A stretch of DNA of 64,000 nucleotides from Spirometra erinaceieuropaei. Taxonomy: Eukaryota > Platyhelminthes > Cestoda > Diphyllobothriidea > Diphyllobothriidae. The notes beneath the pieces are model-generated. The model was given only the letters and a program-made list of their open reading frames with translations, searched no databases and was not told the DNA's origin. The stretch lies in the NCBI GenBank assembly GCA_902702965.1, contig CACRXP010000150.1, positions 780,316 through 844,315 of the forward strand. Reading direction: 5' to 3'. The position numbers were made by a program, and so were the translations under genes. Shown piece by piece: positions 1 to 12,600 of this stretch (its first letter is position 1; every line of letters starts with the position of its first letter).

Positions 1-15
1 GCCCCCTAACATTAA

Positions 16-38
16 ATATATATATATATATATATATT
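16..38. repeat. (TA)n microsatellite
   Basis: Uninterrupted alternating A/T run. A second short TA run lies at about 95-108, immediately after the SINE 3' fragment, so it may be that fragment's simple-repeat tail. Confidence 0.9.
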
Positions 39-44
39 GGAAAG

Positions 45-108
45 GTAATACCGACATATGTTCCGTAACCTGATCGGTGAGCGCCCACTATCATAATATA
101 TATATATA
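45..108 (+). repeat. SINE 3'-end fragment with AT tail
   Basis: The string GATCGGTGAGCGCCC near 72-86, preceded by TTCCGTAA, recurs near the 3' end of the SINE-like copies at about 16380-16494 (minus), 22460-22625 and 51125-51352. Here only the last part is present, fused to a shortened upstream piece, and it is followed by an AT repeat. No gene is seen from here to 602. Confidence 0.55.
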
Positions 109-602
109 GGTATGTGTATTGGAAATAAGTCATGGTTGATAACGCAGATGTCAGAACGAAAACAAAGTCACGTTTGGAACATTGAAGTTTAGAGTACAGA
201 AATTATAAAGTATACTATTCTCGTCCAACTCCCTCTCTCTCTTTTTCTACTCTGGACCGAGCCTGAAGGTGGTAGTGTCTAGGGTCTCACTATGGCTTAG
301 GCTGCTGTGATAAGCTTGTGGGCGCCTGTGATTGTTTATCTTCGGGACTGCATGCACACATGCATATGCTGATCGTTCAGGCGGCATGATCACATGATTT
401 CTAGTGTGGTGTCCGTTCCGGAGGCGGCGGACTTGCGGTGTTACGCGCTCACCATGACAGCCGTGAAACCTGCGTCCACATCTGTCGTCTACACCTATCA
501 GCCCCCCCTCCTCCCGCCTGTCGCACCGCCTAAACCAACCACCTGCATCAGCACTTTCGTGCTGGGACGCAGCCGCCCCACCCTACACCCCCCTCCCCCC
601 TG
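109..602. other. Unassigned sequence, no supported gene
   Basis: The open frame at 394-651 is proline-rich and reads through a C-rich tract. It shows no recognisable domain and runs into the terminal repeat of the next element. I see nothing else here that can be supported. Confidence 0.5.
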
Positions 603-2488
603 CACAGCTGGTGACCTAGCTCATGAAATGTCAGCTGAAGTTTACGAATGATTGCTAATCACTCGCAAACCGACATCACTCCGTGGACGCAATAACCATG
701 CTACTAAAGCACAGCTTTAGGCGAATTAAAAGCATGCAATAAATAATATGGGCAATGTTGCGTTGATGTTTGAAAATGTCGATTTTTTTAGAAAAACGCA
801 AAATCCCGAAAACGTCAAAAATGGTGGCAATTTAGTAATCTTTATTTTCAGATTTTCCAACGTCTGACCGTGGAAAAACTGAGTGAATATGAAAGCACAA
901 ATAGAATATCAGTTGAAATAATGTTTTGGTGAAGTTTACATTTAATTATCCTTTAAGAATTAGCATCATACCAGGTATGACGCCTTGTCAACAAGCCATA
1001 TTCTGAGTATTGATTCCAAAACAGTTTCCCGAGGATTCGTGGTATGGTTTAGTCTTTTGAATTAATTGGGATGCGGTTCGATAAGAAAAGCAAGATTTCG
1101 CTGACAGGGACATCACAGGAACAAAAGTTTTCATAAGGTCCCATGTTGCCGGGTAGATTAGGGCCAAAAAATGAACTATAATTGGCATGTGTAATCGTAA
1201 GCATATCATTTTATGTTTATAAAGAGAACTTTTCTTTCTTTAGACCAATTTGAACTTTTCGTTCGTTCAGGATTACGTTGAGTTTCAGATCGGCCCTGAA
1301 TTATCGATGAATATTTCACGATTTTCAGAGTTCAGTACAGATTCTGTATTATGTGTCTGTTAAAACCTTTAAAATAAGGCATTTCCTGGAGGCATTTACC
1401 AAAGTAGCGAGCGTTCATGCTTTCTTTTTCATTTAGAACGACATCTGGGTCATGCGTTAAGACTCGCGCAAACAGGAATCCCTCATCATCGAATAAAACT
1501 GACGTCCACAAGTAAAGGCAACAACGAATATGCCTTAGATCAATTAGAAACTTTCTCGAATAAATTACCTCTATAAGGAGTGCTGTGACACTGCAATCCG
1601 TTGATGTATGTCTGAGTACTTTGATTTTTTACAGAGTAAGACCAGGAGAAAGTTTGGCGCTTTCGGTCGTTTCTTTCACTTTGCTAAAAGATACTGATAT
1701 TTTTCGACCGCAAACGCAAGAAGAGGCCTTTTTCTTTATATTGCGGCCATTTAAATTGCCTTGCTCAACTTTGGACGCCGTTCTACGATTATGAATGCAC
1801 AGCAAAGTGACCATATATACGATGATATTTTGCTGAAGATGTTTACGTTTTGCACGTTCCATTTCTGAATTAGGTATGCGCAGAATTTAGACTGCACAAA
1901 ACGTAATATTTAATATGTTCAAAGCTGAAAATAACAGTTTGGTGGTGGTTGTGGCTTTGACAACACGTAGGATTTTCCGAACGGCAAAACAATTTTAGCC
2001 CATTTAAATGAAGGATTGCCTGCGTGCGTTATTACTGCACTTTAGGGCACAAAATCGCACCGATCTGCTAATCTGAATTCTATAAATCGACAAAACACAT
2101 TGTTCTCTTAAAATAACCTTTGCTTTAGGAAGTTGATTACCACGGTTACCATTCGACAAAATTAATTTTCAAGTCAGGCAACCTCTGTTTATTAAAACTC
2201 TCTAGAGTAAATTACTCTCCTTCCAAGGAAAAACTCACTCAGATGGGCAACCGAAGTCCAGAACAGGTATTAGCGTAGGGAATTGTCCGAGTATAACGCA
2301 ACGTCCATTTTCGACCAAATATATGAACATTTTGCTTGAAAAAATTACGTGGACACAATTTCTGCACAAGATGAGGACATTTCCTAAAGGAGGCTGAGCG
2401 GACAAGCAAAATGCATAACGTTTAATACGTCCTAAATTCTCACATCAGATTCTGTCACCAGGTTGCATGAAATAGGTCACTTGCTGTA
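603..2488 (+). mobile_element. Non-autonomous inverted-terminal-repeat element, copy 1
   Basis: The left end reads GTGACCTAGCTCATGAAATG from 611. The right end, read on the minus strand from 2480, is GTGACCTATTTCATG, with a possible CACAG/TACAG extension on each side. The whole interior is recognisable, inverted, at 55655-58227, which defines it as a repeat family. The small frames inside (988-1209, 1629-1862) have no transposase motif. No clear target-site duplication was found, so the exact ends and the superfamily are uncertain. Confidence 0.6.
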
Positions 2489-2675
2489 TGTAGAGCTGAC
2501 GATGTCTGTCGCACAAAAACTGGCCATGATCTGCCAAAGCCCCCCTCCCCCTCTTTTCACATAATGCAGTCTTGCGAAAAAGGCCAACGTCACTTACAAT
2601 GGGCGAACGGGTTTCTGTTGAAACGTGTGCTTGCGGAAGGCAGTATGCATGACAGTTCGATAATTCGTCCGTTGC

Positions 2676-2950
2676 GTCCTACTATGTCCACCGTGGGCTT
2701 CACAGCAAGGGGAAACTGACACGGGGACTTGCGCGTGAGTTAGTTTATGGTGAGAGTGGACTTGTGCGGCATCTACCGCACTCGTTCCTCCTCCCTACCT
2801 GGGCCAGGTGTCAAGACGGAGTCAAGAAGACCGGAGGCGGGAAAGGGAGCACGTGGATGGCGCTCCGCACTCCAGACTTGACCAAGATTTTGACCAACAA
2901 CAGCAACAGAAGGGACATGGATGACTGAGCAGCTACGCACCTAACCTGTA
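2676..2950 (+). repeat. Dispersed short repeat R1 (copy a)
   Basis: Contains a TGTCCACCGTG..CTTCACAGCAAGG head, an AGACTTGCGC-like centre and the motif GGTGTCAAGACGGAGTCAAG. The same order recurs at about 4640, 48921, 49175, 58744, 63205 and 63736. Coding potential is absent. It may be a SINE or a fragment of a larger element; I could not find a tRNA-like promoter. Confidence 0.55.
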
Positions 2951-2954
2951 TACC

Positions 2955-3560
2955 CATTGGAAGTGCAAGTACATCTCCCGCCAAAGAACCGTCCTCAGTT
3001 CTGGCCGTTTGCTCCTCGGATTGGCTGTTGCATTGACCCTGTGGTGGGGGGGGGGCGAGGTGGATGGACGATGGTGGTTGTTGTTCATTGTCGTTTTCCG
3101 ACCGCGAGTTTTGCATCTACTAGCCACGCTCTGAGTGCAGATTACTTAATCCCGGTATTCCTTGATGGTACTCTTTCTAGCCCTATCCCCCACCAGCGGA
3201 AATCGATGCTGTTCATAAGTAATTCTGCTTTGACATCCTAGACGGCTGCCGAACTCAAGTGTATGGGTCACGACCTTGTCTAGTGGAGAGTGACCCGAGT
3301 TGACCTTGGCCGCCTACGGGACTGAGCGTCGCCGTCTCCGTAGCACTTTCGAAACTGGGGAGAGGGAGTAAGAATGGGGAGGGAAGTAGAGTTACCGAGC
3401 GTGGGGACGCACAACACCGAATACCCTAAACCAGTCGAGGTGGGTAGTGGGGTGTGGTCGCTAGGCAGAGCCTAACTTTGGGGAGCCGCAGGTGAGAGCT
3501 GTATGCCAGTTAACGGACTTGTAGCGCATTCACCACCGGCACGAGACAAATGGTAAGACT
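2955..3560 (-). mobile_element. RTE-derived leader/endonuclease-head repeat, copy 1
   Basis: Read on the minus strand, this matches 61170-60560 in order: a conserved leader containing GGCCGCCTACGGGA-like and CGGCTGCCGAACTC strings (seen on the plus strand at 3310 and 3244), then the start of a degraded endonuclease frame near 3000 comparable to the clearer frame at 60353-60733. It is truncated before the endonuclease catalytic motifs. Confidence 0.5.
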
Positions 3561-3658
3561 TACTACGACCTTCTCGTGGAACCCGAAGCTGGGCATCGCT
3601 ACACCCCATAGAAGACACACATGACAGTTCAGGCGTCGTCTCCGATGATGTAAATTGC

Positions 3659-4628
3659 GTGACCGCTCTCTTGAAATGTTGGCCGAAATTCTGAAATGCG
3701 TTTTCGATTAGGAAGGATTACCTAGGTGGGTTGTTATGCTGATTATCACGCAGCATTACCCATTAAAATTTCGGGCCCGCCATGATGCCGGCTTTTGAAT
3801 GCACTTCTTTTCGGTCTCCTGTAGAAACCACACTCGGCAAAAAATTACTACCTAAGTAGCATGCATTTTTCACATTGATTTTCGATGGTCTTGCAAATTC
3901 AAATATATTTTACAGAAAATGTGCACAAAATATGCCTTCTTTTATTCGCTTGGAAGGAATTCAAGTTGTCTTATATTTTATGCCCGAAGAAAGTGTATAG
4001 TTAGGTTTTAAAAAAGTTTCTGACTGAGATTTTTAAGACCATGTGATGTTCATGCATGCAAGACTGCACATGTCCGTTTACTAATGGTCCTCATGAAATG
4101 TAAAACACAATCCGGATCCATTACAGAATTTCATAAACTCTATGTGGTAGCTTCGTAAAGGCATAGGGAAATATATTATTTTCCATACGCGGAAAGCGTG
4201 CACCTTGCTGACTGAAATCGCTGAACAGTGATGAAGTGGCAGATCAGACTCAAAAATATTCGGGAATCGGGAAACTTTTTTAAAACCTAAATACACACTT
4301 TCTTCGCAAAAAAATCAAAGACAATGTTATTTTCTACCAAATGAGTACAAGAAAGCTTATTTTGTGCACGTTTCTATAAAATATATTTTAATTTATAGGA
4401 TCATCGAAAATCCATAGGAAAAATGATTGTTACTCAAGTAGTCATTCTTACCAAGTACGGTTTCTGCAGGTCAAGAGGTAAGGCATCCAAAAAGCCTACA
4501 TCCTGCCGAGTCCGAGATGTTATAGGATTATGCCGCACGCTAGTCGATATTACAACCCCACCTAAGTAATCCTTCCTAATCGAAAACGCATTTCAGAATT
4601 TCGGCCAGCATTTCATGAGATCGGTCAC
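3659..4628. mobile_element. Foldback element 1 with long inverted arms
   Basis: The left arm from 3659 (GTGACC..TTGAAATGTTGGCCG) and the right arm ending at 4628 are inverted copies. They share, for example, a CTGAAATGCGTTTTCGATTA block at about 3691-3710 and its complement at about 4579-4598. Arms stay alignable for about 350-400 bp with indels. No coding frame of note lies in the short centre. The family resembles the terminal-repeat elements at 603-2488 and 53342-54289. Confidence 0.75.
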
Positions 4629-4639
4629 GCACCGCACAC

Positions 4640-4960
4640 CGTGTGCTCCACAACATGCTGAAAGGAGAGACGGTGACTTGTGCGTGATTTGGTTTATAGT
4701 TAGTGCCTACTTGCATCACATCCACCCCACCACCCCACCCTCTCATTCCCCACCCGTGTCTGGTGTCAAGACAGAGTCAGGAAGACCTAGGGCGAGGGCG
4801 GTCGCAGGTGAATGGCACTGTCGAGACCGCACCTGTTCGCTTTACTCCACACCTCCTGGTGCGCACAACGAATGGACAGGTTTTTCACCAACAACAAAAA
4901 GGTGTCTGGCACGGCCGAAGCCGCACTTGGACGTGCCGTCACCCCTAGTTTGGATCTCAC
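4640..4960 (+). repeat. Dispersed short repeat R1 (copy b)
   Basis: Begins GTGTGCTCCACAAC directly outside foldback element 1 and contains GTGTCAAGACAGAGTCAGG near 4763. Same block order as the copy at 2676-2950. The overlapping frames at 4615-5006 are reading-frame noise. Confidence 0.5.
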
Positions 4961-5518
4961 GGAGTGGGAGTGCCATAAATGCCACACTATAAAGGAGCCA
5001 TTTTAACCTGGCTGTTAGACCACCAGTCGGCCGCTCTACACAGAAACACGCAACACCCGGTCGACTGGCAACCTTCCAAGCTACGGCATTTAGCGCACCG
5101 TGATAGCTTCAAGTGCGTCAGATTGTTTGTAGTGTAGAAAATGTGCTGAGTCGTCGATCTCACTCTCCTTTCCCATTCCCAGGCTCCTATCACTGTCCGA
5201 GCCGGTCAGTTGACTGCAGCGGGGAATGGGCGCGGTGGCTGACATATCGAATGACCTTGTCTGCGCGCGCCACATGCACGACCTGGCGCCCCAAACACAG
5301 GCATCAGGATTTCACACAACGGGGGTTGGGCGGCGTACATCACACATGCGTGACAGTGCCGTAGGTCACGTTAGGAAGGAGACACTTCGGCCTGGATCTC
5401 AGCCCATCAGTCCGCCACTCCACACATACACAGACACAACTGGGCAGACAGTGTGGACTGAGTTGAGGCGTCAAACAGCAGTCTTCCAAGCCGTGATAGT
5501 GTCAGACTCGAAGCACTC
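4961..5518. other. Unassigned, low-copy-looking repeat remnants
   Basis: Short stretches here resemble sequence near 59720-59820 (an AACCAATCTGACGCG-type block), suggesting an old dispersed repeat. No protein-coding feature can be supported. Confidence 0.3.
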
Positions 5519-5708
<190 letters not shown>

Positions 5709-5730
5709 TGTGATGCGTGATGCGTGATGC

Positions 5731-7399
5731 AGGTGTGTGTGGGGGAAGATGGCGTGGCGTGGTTTAGACGGCGGTTATCTACTGCATGTGGTCTAATAGG
5801 CCCATACGGTCGGTGTATGTGCGGATGCATTGAGGACAGTTGAGGCGAATACGTCTGATATATGTTGGTATCCCAGACCCTAGTTCCCCTGTCTCTGTGC
5901 GATGGATTCGCAAGTGACCGACCAGGCCGATTTAGTGACCGGCGGCTGCTTCCATAAACTACGTAGATGTGGTCGCTGCAATCACCTAAATACGCATAGA
6001 AACGCACCTCCATAGCGTGCTGTTTTGTACTAAACTCAAAATTTCAACACAGTCACATTGCCCCACTTCCATATTCGAATCAATAAATTTAATCATCGCC
6101 AAGGTCAGCATTGATGGACTTTATATCCAGTCCTTCGTATTACCTACCTCGCCCATGTCATTTGGATGCTCCAGCTTTATGGTTGAACGGTTAATGTCAA
6201 ACATGGCAGTTTAAGACACGAAAGCCTAAATAACGGCAACCACAGCCCACAGTGATCATGCTGTTGCTACTGTGAATTCCAATGCAAAATTCTAGGATTC
6301 GCTCATTTGTAAATTCAGCGTATTTTACAAACGCCCACCCAGGGATTTGCGATAGTAAATAACGGTGAACCAATCAGATTCAACTAGTTGTCAACTTAAC
6401 TTCATGCTTAACAGTGCCACCATGTAAGAGTATAGTTTAAGGACTGGTCTGAACATAATAGAAAAGAAAACGTTAAAACGCAATAGCATGGATTAACAGA
6501 AAAGGGGAAGCACAGGACAGCAATGCAAGGGCCCAGCAGCGTGGCAAGGCAAGAAGTGACGCCCAGGTTCGAGCATGCGAAAACAGGCACACCGTCATAT
6601 CTATAAAAATCGATATCATATCAGCGTACGCTTACCCGTGCGCGGCCGTGGGAAACCTGCTGCCACGACTGCAGCCAACCAATCAGAGGCCAGTTGCGAG
6701 CGGGACGCGGCAGCGAGTCTAGATTCGCAAGTGATCGCTATTAGGGCTGCAGTAGCCTATACTATGGCCTAACTTAAAGGATGAGATGGGCGATTAGATG
6801 GCGGTGGATATGAGCAAGTGAAGATGAAAATACATGCTGAATAAAATGTCCTTCAGAAAAGCTATGCCGATGTACAGCAGGAGTCGTTCCTACTCTGTGC
6901 TCTTGGAAGAGTCAGAATTGTTTGAACATCGAATTGTTTTATAAAACTCAACAGGCAGATACGCGTTTAAACCCCGTATTCATTGATTTTCCTTTTATTG
7001 GAGCAATAAGGACATTTTCAATCGAGCTCATCAATGGAAATAGTTGATCCTGCATCAGAAAATGGATTCCAAAACGCATTGTTGCCTACCACTCTCAACC
7101 TTGTTTTCATCGTTGCCTTCATCGTGCGACTAGGACAATTTTCTGCAAACCTGGCGATTTTGCTTGCAATCTGAGCCTAGCCAACACAGTCTACAAATCC
7201 TGCATATTGTCTCGAACTGTTCACAGTACCTTTGGAACAGGACCTACTAAAAGCTGAGTTGATAATTTCTACACTGCCTGTTGAGCTGCTTATATTTGTA
7301 CACTTGGCATATTACCAAAAATTCTTAGTTAAAACGTCCTCCAGGCCTTGCGTTCTCTAAATTCTCCGACAAACTCAACCATACGCACAGTCTTCCCTA
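5731..7399. other. Unassigned intergenic sequence
   Basis: No recognisable protein, repeat boundary or RNA gene. Short frames at 6017-6214 and 6575-6772 have no motif. The right-hand part may include the 5' leader of the LINE that follows. Confidence 0.4.
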
Positions 7400-7506
7400 T
7401 GTGGTCCTAGGTGACGTTTTTTTCTTCTATTTCCGCGGCTTGCTCCTTTTCCATAACTTCACAGCGTGACTGAAGTACGCACTGACGTCCAACATATGGG
7501 GCCGGT

Positions 7507-7842
7507 GTGTGTGTGATCAACCTTTCCTCAGTCAACTGCGCAAACCCCCCGGCCACCGCAGCTCGACGGCGAGCGATATCACACAGTCTCCTTGCCTGCA
7601 TAGACGAAGAAAATGTAGGCCAAAGTTGCAGTGGATGCCAGATTCTGGCCGTCAAGGTCAACTATCTTGAGGAAGAAATCACAAAGATAAAAGCCCAGTT
7701 GCGATGCAGTCTCGACCAAGCTAACGCTACCAATATGCCTACCGGACGGGTAACCAGAAGTAGGGCAAGTGCCCCCAGCAAAATAGGCACGCCATCACCT
7801 ATTACGGCAGCCCCAGAACGAATAGCTAAAAAGGCGAGATAA
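7507..7842 (+). pseudogene. LINE ORF1-like fragment
   Basis: A frame of about 111 residues with a CxxC (SCSGCQ) followed by a short predicted coiled coil (LEEEITKIKAQL) and a basic, Ser/Pro-rich tail ending near 7842. It precedes the endonuclease of the same LINE by about 900 bp. CR1-like ORF1 proteins bind element RNA. Role here is inferred from position and composition, with no diagnostic domain. The frame continues degraded to about 8600. Confidence 0.5.
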
Positions 7843-8759
7843 TAACGGCCAGAAAGGAAACCCAAAAACTGAAGCGAAAAAGAAATCAAACTGTGAAAAG
7901 ACCGAAGAAAACGGACAGCTACTTCCGAAAGATGTCTCCGAAGAGTCCGAAACAAAGACATTGACGGGCGTTCCGTCCCTCATGGCAAATGTTATGTGTC
8001 GAAACACCTTTGCTGATTCTCCAAAACAGTCCGAAATTGATAGTTCTAGTACGAGCGGTGGAATCGATTCATCCATCAGGGCCACGGAGTTCTATTCATA
8101 GTCTTCTCTGCCAAGCACTTCTTCCAAGGTTGTTAACATAAACTTCAAATAAACGGGCGGCGTAAGCGCATCTGCTCCACCATCACCAGCACATACTCCC
8201 AGAGCGTTACGTCATTTAGGGAACCTCACTTCCGTGGAAAATAAAAAGAAGTCGACAGAGAAAATTGTCTTATTATTCCGGGACTCCTTGAAATAAGTGC
8301 AAATACTCCCAAGGAGCGGGTTTCAAAGGGCCCATCGCTCTTCCAAGGTCTTCTCAATAATATTTTGGAACCCACTGAGGCTATTGAAGTGATCAAATCC
8401 TTCCGCCTTGGAAAACGAGAAGACAATCCATCAGTGTCGATTCGTCCCCGACCTCTTAAATCTGTGTCGGCCAGCAACGACCAAGCCAGTCTCATTCTCT
8501 CCAGGCGATTTAGGATTAAGTGCTCCAACCCAGGTTTTTTTTTTCAACCGGACTACTCGCCAGCACAACGGTGCGATGTCGTCAACTAGTTCTAGAACTA
8601 AGAAAGAGGCTCAGTGAGGGAGAGGACAACTTAGTTATATAGAACAACCAAGTACGGCGGCGTCCGTCACTCTTCCTTTGGACAGGTCCTGTCCGAATGA
8701 CCGCGCAGCCGACATATTAAGTGAAGTCGCTAGCCAAAGTGTAACCACATCAGCCGGAA

Positions 8760-11567
8760 ATTGAAATTCTTGTACACCAACGTGCAGATTTTGCTATCAA
8801 ATTTCGACGAGCTGAAGATTCACCTCTGTGACCTATCCCCTGAGGTAATCTTTTTACCAGAAAACTGATTAACCCAACACGTGGACGACCGTGAGTTGGC
8901 CTTGCCTGGCTACCAGATGTTTAGAGGGGATAGGGAAGGGCGTCAGAGAGGATGCCTAACCACGCATTTGAAAAATGGGATAAATGTGTCAGACAAAACC
9001 GATAAACTTTCGTATACTTCCGAGGCAATCTGGCTGTCTATTAAAGTGCCGAGCTCGCCTAGCCTCGATGTCCTGACAGCTTATCGACCGCCGAGACAGG
9101 ACAACATAGCGGACTCTCACTTGCTGGAGGAGCTCGAAAAGTTCGTTACGTGGCCGGATATCCTGATCATGGGCGACTTTAACGCGCCTCATATTGGCTG
9201 GAACTGTGTCCACACAAATAGCTCGGAACAGACCTTTGATGGCCACTTTGCGAACACGACGTTGAAGTTAATTCTCACTACACACGTTATGTTTCCAACT
9301 AGAGTACTCGAAGGCTAGTAGGTCAACTGTCTTGATCTTATCCTTACGAAGTCACAGGACAGCATTGATGAGGTGTCATGCTTACCTCCCTTAGGTAAAA
9401 GTGACCACGTTGTTCTTCTATGGGATAACTCCCTTTTTTCCATGCCCGAGAAACCCATGACAGTTAGAAGAAACCTTTGCCTCGGGGATTTCTATCAAGT
9501 GAGGGCTGAAATTTCACGAACTGAGCGGGAGTCAGTATTTGTTGGAAGCATCCTCGAAGACTGGCAACGGTTCCGAGAAATTCAGCACAGGCTGATCGCA
9601 AAACACTGTCAGCTATCACGGAAGAGGTTGACTAACAGGCCTCGATAGCTTACGCAAGCCCTGAAGAATAAAGTGGATAAAAAGCGACGGTTGTGGAAAA
9701 AATCGCTTTCTGACAGGAGCCCCACATCTATATGTGCGTACAAAGTTCAGAGAAATCAAGGGACTTATCCCCAAAACTAGAAGGGAATTCAAACAGGATC
9801 TGCTTAACCGTGCCGCAGAGAACCCTAAATTATTCTACGGTTACATAAAGCAATGCGCGCGGAACAAGGACCCAATACCACTGATAAAGACTTTGAAGGC
9901 GAACATCTCACTGAAGACAGAGCGAAAGCTGATCATCTTTCGGAATTTTTTCTGTCTTTTTTTAGTGATGAAACAGGATTCAACCCTTCGGCCCTTCAAC
10001 ACTTCGAAGACGCCACAATTATGGAGACCGTTCATTTCAATAAGGACATGGTTCTGCCGGAGTCGTTGAAGCTAAAGGAACCAAAATCGCCAGGTCCCGA
10101 TGAGATTCCGGTAAGGATTTGGAAGGAAGTCACCGGTGAGTTGGCTAAATTGCTCTCCATGCTTTTCCATATATCCTTCGGGACCGGATGTTTGCCACCC
10201 GACTGGATGTCGGCGGGGATTACGTCACTGTATAAAGGCGAAAGTCGGGTCTCCGCAAACAGTTACAGACCTGTCAGCCTCACCTGCATTTTCTGCAAAA
10301 TAATAGAAAAAGTCATTAAGCGGCAATTGATACAGTCCCTTGAATAAAAACCATCTGCTTTCCGATTCCCAGCATGGATTCCGAAAAGTCAGATCCTGTG
10401 CGACAAAGTTTGCTCTACTGTCTGGAACACTGGACTCGGCTGTTGGTAGAGGAGATATGGTGCTTGCCATCTATGTCGACTTTAAAAAGACCTTTGACAG
10501 TGTGCTCACCACTGTCTTATATACAAACTCAGCCATACAGGAGTGCGAGGTAAGCTTCTGATGTGGATTTGAAGCTTTTTACTCGGCCGCTCTCAAGCCG
10601 TCCACGTCATTGACCAGCAATCTGACGAGGTTGTCGTTAGAAGTGGTGTTTCCCAAAGACTCCGTTCTTGGCACTACACTGTTCATCGTATACGTCAACG
10701 ACTGTGCAAACAAACTGGATTACGATGTCGCAATTTTCGCTGATGACAAAAAGATCTGTAGTATCATACGAAGCGAAGTTGACGAGGTGCGACTGCAGAC
10801 AAATCTAGACCACCTCGAGCAAGGGTCAAAAGACTGGCTTCTACCGTTCAGCGTAGACAAGTGTAACTTCCTACGCGTCAGCAGAACCAGCTCTCCTAAC
10901 CTCACGGTCTACCGTCAGACTGGCAAACCACTGCAAGTAGTCGACGCCCAGAAGCACTTGGGTGTATGGATCACAACCTCGCTTAAGCCTTTACTGCAAT
11001 GCTCAAAGGTAGCCAAGTCGTCGATGTCCATTCTATACCTCGTCAAACGGGCGTTCCCTTTCTTTGATGAAGACTGTTTCGCCAAGGTCTTCCGAACTTT
11101 TGTGTGACCGCATCTGGAGTTTTCTATCCAAGTATGGAGACCCTGGACCGCTAAAGACCTCAGCATACTCGAAAAAGTTCAAAGGTGAGCAACGAAACTT
11201 TTATCTGGACAGTGGTCACTACCCTACGAAACACGATTAGCTAAGCTTGATTTTTTTCCTTTGAGTTACAGACGTGGGGACCTGATAGAAGCTTTCCGCA
11301 TCGTGCGCAATCAGGATTGCTGTCTCGCATCAGGGGACTTCTTCGAGTTGGCGACTACGACTAACCTGAGAGGCCACTCACTCAAACTACGTTTGACTGG
11401 TGCCCCGGTAGACACGCGAAAGTTCTAATTCTCCAGCGGAGTGATGGAATCTTGGAATGCTTTGTCTGAGGATTTTGTTATGTCGGGATCCGTAGACACT
11501 TTTGAACGGAAGCTAGATCAAAATTGGAACTCGCACCACAATAACGCCGGACTACAGCCATCTTGAT
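8760..11567 (+). pseudogene. LINE EN-RT polyprotein relic (family C)
   Basis: The endonuclease starts near 8760 (YTNVQ..), with PEVIFLPEN, AYRPP (about 9080) and IMGDFNAPHIGW (about 9168-9203) matching exonuclease/endonuclease family motifs, and a SDH motif near 9400. The RT follows: SPGPDEIPVRIW (about 10090), SYRPVSLT (about 10262), QHGF, DFKKTFDSV, and the catalytic box, here FADD instead of YADD (about 10737). The C-terminal region ends near 11567 with RGHSLKLR. At least six frames must be joined to follow it, so it cannot be active. Copy-and-paste role as in CR1-like LINEs. Confidence 0.88.
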
Positions 11568-11650
11568 AGCCAGCTTTGACACTTCAGTGTTATGACGATA
11601 CTACTGCCAACATTCAAGTAACGTATATTTATGTAATTTATTTAGTTTGA

Positions 11651-12185
11651 ACTTCGCCGCACACCACAGCTCGCATTTACCACGATGCCTGCAAACTAAA
11701 AATTTGCTTCTTTTCCTGTATCTTAGGTGTGCTTCAACTGTCTGCTGCAGTTCATCAACAAACCGAGTTCATATGCCTCTAGGTGCTGTTAAAGTATGAA
11801 ATCCTGTGTTCATCTGCACAGTTTTTTTTATTCCCCTTGCACTTCCTTCATGTTACTTCCTTTCCAATTTCTCCATATACTTCGTCTGCATGTAACCAAT
11901 AGGGATTTCACAGGTACACACCTTATTTGCCTGAAATAAACCAATACTAATATCAATACTGACCTCCTGAGGTTCCAGTATGTAGGAGTTCATTAAACTG
12001 GTCACCTCTGACCTGCATCTTCATACATATATATGAGATAACGTCCCCAAAACAGCTCGGTAAACCAAGTTTTGAGAGTCTAGTGGATAATTTAAAATCA
12101 TGAGACCTTAAAAAACCGCAAAATGGTATTTTCCCAGTTTTTCGTCTGCTCTAGGAAATCGTCATCATTCGTGTCCTCGCCTGCT
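11651..12185. other. LINE 3' flank and unassigned sequence
   Basis: AT-rich sequence that probably includes the 3' untranslated part of the family C LINE. No terminal hairpin like those of families A and B is visible and no gene can be called. Confidence 0.35.
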
Positions 12186-12189
12186 TCTA

Positions 12190-12600
12190 AGCCAATAAGT
12201 CAAGGAGCTTAGTGGAGTTAAGCTTAGCCATGGAGATTGCTGCTTCAAGAATGGGTTTACGGCTTTGGTGGCTTCATTCAGAAAAGAGGCTTATTTCAAG
12301 AGGTTCCCGACCGAACGGCAGCAGTGTGTTGCATCCTATTGAGTTGCGCGCATTCAAGGGCTTCGCTAAGGCGGATTTTGAGTCCCTTCCTCATCCAAAG
12401 TAATGGAAACACAGGAAGTCATATTGAAAACTTTTGCGGGAAAATCAAACATCGGCTACGCGCTGTACACAGACTAACGGGAGTCCATAATTGGGAATAT
12501 TTTTTCTCGTGTTTCCAAAATACATGCAGTATAAATTGGCGTCTCGCTGTTATTAAAACGATGCAAAGTTTCTTGTAAAGCTTGCTGGATGTGGCAATTG
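12190..12600 (+). pseudogene. Merlin/IS1016-like DDE transposase relic
   Basis: The frame through 12237-12578 reads EWVYGFGGFIQKRGLF, then VPDRTAAVCCILL, and later SHIENFCGKIKHRLR. This matches the order of a Merlin-type transposase: a W.FGG strand, a DRTxATLL strand and a late IE.F..K.K..L helix with the catalytic Glu. The middle section is contracted, and no terminal repeats were identified. Merlin elements are known from flatworms, but the call rests on these three motif blocks. Confidence 0.45.

Larger units (their letters stand above)
7400..11650 (+). mobile_element. CR1-like LINE, family C, decayed near-complete copy
   Basis: Contains, in order, an ORF1-like coiled-coil/basic segment, an AP-type endonuclease and a reverse transcriptase with its C-terminal region. 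That is the normal order of CR1/Jockey-type non-LTR retrotransposons. Multiple stops and frameshifts show it is dead. Related family C pieces are at 23990-24413 (plus) and 34560-36010 (minus). Confidence 0.85.

Noticed and set aside
394..651. Proline-rich 85-codon open frame
   Set aside because: It reads through C-rich low-complexity sequence and into a transposon end. No domain or splice support.
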